The notes under the pieces: model-generated
Told to the model about the DNA's origin: nothing
Database searches by the model: none
Seen by the model: only the letters and a program-made list of their open reading frames with translations
Source of the DNA: Curtobacterium sp. UNCCL20
Lineage (GTDB): Bacteria > Actinomycetota > Actinomycetes > Actinomycetales > Microbacteriaceae
NCBI RefSeq assembly: GCF_900101675.1
Contig: NZ_FNKG01000001.1
Location: 1,161,378 to 1,225,377, forward strand
Direction: 5' to 3'
Length of the DNA stretch: 64,000 nt
Shown here: piece after piece, positions 61,432 through 64,000 of the stretch
How the letters are laid out: each line of letters begins with the position of its first letter
Position numbering within the stretch: position 1 is the first letter of the stretch
Position numbers and translations under genes: made by a program

Positions 61432-62366
61432 GCGCGGGCCCCTTCGTGCTCGGTGGACGGGGTGGAGTCGGGGTCGTCGGCATGGGTGAGCGCGAGGAAC
61501 GCGTCGTCCATCGTCGAGGCGACGACCTGGATGTCGTGCGCCTCCGGGTGCGCGGCGAGGAGCGCCCTGAGCGTGTCGTCACTGCGGTCGGTGCGGAGCG
61601 TGACGGAGTCGTGCCGAGCCTCCAGGCCGACGACGCCCGGCAGGGCGCGCAACGCGACGTGCGCTGCCGCACCGACGCCTGCGAACCGGACGGTCCGTGT
61701 CGCGGTGATCGCCTTGATCTCGGCGGGCGTGCCGTCGGCGACGATCCGCCCGGACCGCATGATGACGATCCGGTCCGCGAAGGTGTCGGCCTCGTCGAGG
61801 TAGTGCGTCGCGAACACGACCGTGCGTCCGGCGTCCGTGAACTCGCGCATCGACGACCAGAACGTGTGCCGGGCCTCGACATCCATCGCCGCGGTCGGCT
61901 CGTCGAGCACCAGCAGGTCCGGGTCCGAGACGACGGCGACCGCGAACCGCGCCCGCTGCAGCTGCCCACCGGACAGCTTGTTCACCCGACGGCCTGCGAT
62001 CTCGGTGCACCGTGCGCGGCGGAGCGCCTCGTCGACGGGCATCGGACGACGGTGCGCGGCGGCCACGAGGGCGACGGCGTCGCGGACGGTCATGTCCGGC
62101 AGCAGCGCGCCGCCCTGCAGCATCGCGCCGACCCGGCCGGCGACGACCGCCGCCCGGGGGTCCTCGCCGAAGAGCAGCGCCTCGCCGGCGGTCGGTGTGG
62201 AGAGGCCGAGCGCGAGGTCGACGGTCGTGGTCTTGCCCGCGCCGTTCGGACCGAGGAGGGCGACGACCTCGCCCGGACGGATCGTCAGGTCGACGCCGTC
62301 GACCGCGGCCACGGCGCCGAAGCGCTTGCGGAGCCCACGGAGCTGGATGACCGGAGTGTCGTTCAT
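61428..62366 (-). CDS. DrrA-type ABC ATP-binding protein
   Basis: 312 aa. Walker A GPNGAGKTT at 39-47, Q-loop MLQGGALLP, signature LSGGQLQR, Walker B LLVLDEPTAAMD, His in ATHYLDEAD. C-terminal DUF4162-like tail. First gene of the operon ATPase-permease-DesK-DesR, a layout in which the two-component system usually controls the exporter. A half CTGGAGGC repeat lies in frame near 61615-61630 (GLEARHDS). Confidence 0.92.
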   Translation of the reverse strand: MNDTPVIQLRGLRKRFGAVAAVDGVDLTIRPGEVVALLGPNGAGKTTTVDLALGLSTPTAGEALLFGEDPRAAVVAGRVGAMLQGGALLPDMTVRDAVALVAAAHRRPMPVDEALRRARCTEIAGRRVNKLSGGQLQRARFAVAVVSDPDLLVLDEPTAAMDVEARHTFWSSMREFTDAGRTVVFATHYLDEADTFADRIVIMRSGRIVADGTPAEIKAITATRTVRFAGVGAAAHVALRALPGVVGLEARHDSVTLRTDRSDDTLRALLAAHPEAHDIQVVASTMDDAFLALTHADDPDSTPSTEHEGARA

Positions 62367-62527
62367 GTCCTCGAGCCTCGCGCCCGGAGACGGCTCGGAC
62401 CTCTGGCGGACGTCACGATCCGGGGGTGACATCTGTCACGGCGGCGGTGGCCGCACGTGCCCGGGGGTGTGCCCCGGCGGGATCCGCGTCCTCCGTACTG
62501 GGGACTGGGACTGTCCGGTCGGCGCGT

Positions 62528-62539
62528 TAGCGTGGACGC
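62528..62539 (+). promoter_or_regulatory. -10 box of leaderless GAF-PP2C gene
   Basis: TAGCGT (62528-62533), six bases, then ATG at 62540. Confidence 0.45.
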
Positions 62540-63733
62540 ATGCACCTCGACCCCGCCGTCTCCGACCGCCCAGCGGCGGAAGCCGTCCGGCGGGCAGCGC
62601 TGCTCGCCGCCCTCGAGGTCGTGGAGAGCGGCCCCGAGGAGCGGTTCGAACGCATCACCCGCATCGCGCGCGAGGCCTTCGGCGTGAGCGGCTCGTTCCT
62701 CAACCTCGCCGGCACCGACTCGCTGACGATCAAGTCGCAGCAGTCCGACGCCGTGTTCGGTCCGGTCATCCCCCTGCAGGACACCTTCTGCGGACGGACC
62801 CTCGGCGAAGCCGGCCCCGTCGTCGTGCCCGACGCACGTGCCGACGCCCGGTACGCCGACCTGCCGATGGTCCTCGACGACCCCAACGTCCGCTTCTACG
62901 CGGGCGTCCCGCTCCGCGTGGGCGACGACGACGTCAAGGTCGGCACGCTCTGCCTCATCGACCCGCAGCCCCGGACCCTCGAACCGGACGACCTCGCGCT
63001 GCTGCAGGAGCTCGGGGTCTGGGCGGAGCGCGAACTCGCCGCCGGCGCCGACGAGGACCGCCTCCGCTCGGTGCTCGCGGGCCTCGAGCCGCACGCCGTC
63101 GAGCTCCCCGGGTACCGCGTCGGCGGGATGTCCGTCCCGCACGGGGTCGTCTCCGGCGACTTCCACGACTGGCAGGTCGACGGGGATGCCCTGTCGGTCA
63201 CCGTCGCCGACGTCATGGGCAAGGGCATGTCGGCCGGGCTCCTCGCCGCCACCATCCGCGGAGCGCTGCTCGCCCGCGCCTCCGAGACGCCGGACCGTGC
63301 CGTCGCCGCACTCGAGACCCAGGTCGGCCCCGACCTCAGCCGCGCCGAGTCGTTCGCGACGCTCTTCCACGGCCGCCTGACCCCGTCGACCGGGCGGATG
63401 GAGTTCACCGACGCCGGCCACGGCCTCGTGCTGCACCTCCGCGCCGACGGCACCGAGGCGATCCTGCGCTCCTACGACCTGCCGATCGGGCTGCACCCGG
63501 TCGGCGCCGACCGGGTGACGGGCTCGCTCGTGCTCGAGCCCGGGGACGCCCTGCTGCTCGTGAGCGACGGAGCGCTCGAGCTCTGGGACTCCACGCTCGC
63601 GTCGCTGTCCGTGCTCGGGTCGGTGTGGCGCGACCAGCCGGTCATCGAGACGTTCCTGGCGCGGGTGCGGTCGCGTGCGGCCTCGCACGACCCGGGGGAC
63701 GACCTGACGGTCGTCGTCGTCGCGCGCGACTGA
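62540..63733 (+). CDS. GAF-domain PP2C (SpoIIE/RsbU) phosphatase
   Basis: 397 aa. GAF domain at about 30-170 (FERITRIAREAFGVSGSFLN, DTFCGRTLGEAGPVVVPDAR, FYAGVPLRV, GTLCLIDPQPR). PP2C-SpoIIE domain at about 190-395 with metal Asp residues in SGDFHDW, VADVMGKGMSAGLLAATI, FTDAGHGL and SDGALELWD, DPGDDLTVVVVA. Likely dephosphorylates an anti-sigma-factor antagonist in response to a cytoplasmic signal; partners are not in this window. Confidence 0.9.
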   Translation: MHLDPAVSDRPAAEAVRRAALLAALEVVESGPEERFERITRIAREAFGVSGSFLNLAGTDSLTIKSQQSDAVFGPVIPLQDTFCGRTLGEAGPVVVPDARADARYADLPMVLDDPNVRFYAGVPLRVGDDDVKVGTLCLIDPQPRTLEPDDLALLQELGVWAERELAAGADEDRLRSVLAGLEPHAVELPGYRVGGMSVPHGVVSGDFHDWQVDGDALSVTVADVMGKGMSAGLLAATIRGALLARASETPDRAVAALETQVGPDLSRAESFATLFHGRLTPSTGRMEFTDAGHGLVLHLRADGTEAILRSYDLPIGLHPVGADRVTGSLVLEPGDALLLVSDGALELWDSTLASLSVLGSVWRDQPVIETFLARVRSRAASHDPGDDLTVVVVARD

Positions 63734-63803
63734 CGCGCGCCCGTTCGTCGAGCGGGCACCGTTCGTCGAGCGGGCACCCGTCGTCCCGCTCGGCGCGCGC
63801 GGG

Positions 63804-64000
63804 TCAGGCGCCGAGACGCTCGATGAGCTCGCGGTAGCGCTCCGCCGTCCGGGTGACGATCGCCTCGGGCAGCACCGGCGGCGTTCCCTGCTTGTCCCAG
63901 TTCGCACTGAGCCAGTCGCGGACGATCTGCTTGTCGAACGACTCGGTGCGGTTCCCCGACCGGGCGTCCCAGTAGCGGCTGGAGTCGCTCGTCAGGACCT
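63804..64000 (-). CDS. purC: SAICAR synthetase, C-terminal end only
   Basis: 65 residues, the rest lies beyond the window edge. The end reads VLTSDSSRYWDARSG, then ESFDKQIVRDWL and ERYRELIERLGA. SSRYWxAxxG...SFDKQxVRDWL is the C-terminal signature of phosphoribosylaminoimidazole-succinocarboxamide synthase. It joins CAIR and aspartate in purine synthesis, complementing purSQL and purA here. Confidence 0.88.
   Translation of the reverse strand, partial: VLTSDSSRYWDARSGNRTESFDKQIVRDWLSANWDKQGTPPVLPEAIVTRTAERYRELIERLGA

Overview
This is high-GC DNA with dense, short-spaced genes, many GTG starts and many overlapping stop/start codons. Gene content (PurS-PurQ-PurL, a septum-formation membrane protein, an IdeR-type iron box, an MT0933-type antitoxin, CtaG-type Caa3 assembly factor) points to an actinobacterium. 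The overall protein flavour suggests Microbacteriaceae, probably Curtobacterium or a close relative. This genus call is an inference from recall, not from a search. No rRNA, tRNA, CRISPR array, prophage or intact insertion sequence was seen.

Layout. 0-6 kb: an edge-truncated membrane protein diverges from pyrE, which overlaps a septum-formation protein; an aldo/keto reductase and a HEAT-repeat protein follow. 5.7-7.9 kb: a manganese locus with a yybP-ykoY riboswitch, a CaCA-type cation transporter and a convergent DtxR/MntR regulator. 7.9-16.3 kb: CPBP protease, secreted PAP2 phosphatase, L,D-transpeptidase, HAD phosphatase, TetR, TrmH-type methyltransferase, LacI and a sugar epimerase/dehydrogenase. 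16.5-20 kb: an autoregulated TetR / degenerate ABC ATPase / YhgE operon. 20.1-23.8 kb: a large secreted subtilase. 24-33.5 kb: a 57-aa antitoxin-like protein, purA, a low-molecular-weight phosphatase, a tandem pair of unknown paralogues, an HMCES/YedK protein, Ohr, YchJ-like protein, aroE, an iron-box-controlled siderophore-binding lipoprotein, chorismate mutase and a lactonase. 33.6-38 kb: purS-purQ-purL followed by a 2-hydroxyacid dehydrogenase. 38-45.3 kb: PadR-DHA2 efflux pair, CtaG, aquaporin, Fur-catalase, and a NodA-like acyltransferase.

45.4-49.1 kb holds the most interesting unit: a five-gene, translationally coupled operon. It encodes a secreted cationic cysteine peptide, an acidic lipoprotein, a MacA-like adaptor with a peptidoglycan-binding insert, an ABC ATPase and an FtsX/MacB-type permease. 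It diverges from the NodA-like gene across a short spacer with a perfect palindrome. It looks like a dedicated secreted-peptide (bacteriocin-like) production and export/immunity cassette.

49.2-64 kb: VOC dioxygenase-like protein and SDR under twin palindromes, signal peptidase I, AraC, an XRE regulator next to an orphan copy of its ligand-binding domain, two alpha/beta hydrolases, an MFS exporter, a DrrAB-DesKR-type ABC/two-component operon, a GAF-PP2C phosphatase, and the 3' end of purC at the right edge.

Two families of dispersed intergenic palindromes mark many gene ends. One has a CTGGAGGC/GCCTCCAG core, the other an AGCGACA/TGTCGCT core. Half copies of the first are found inside coding ends and serve as Shine-Dalgarno sequences. 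Many genes have a TANNNT box 6-8 nt before the start codon, so leaderless transcription appears common.
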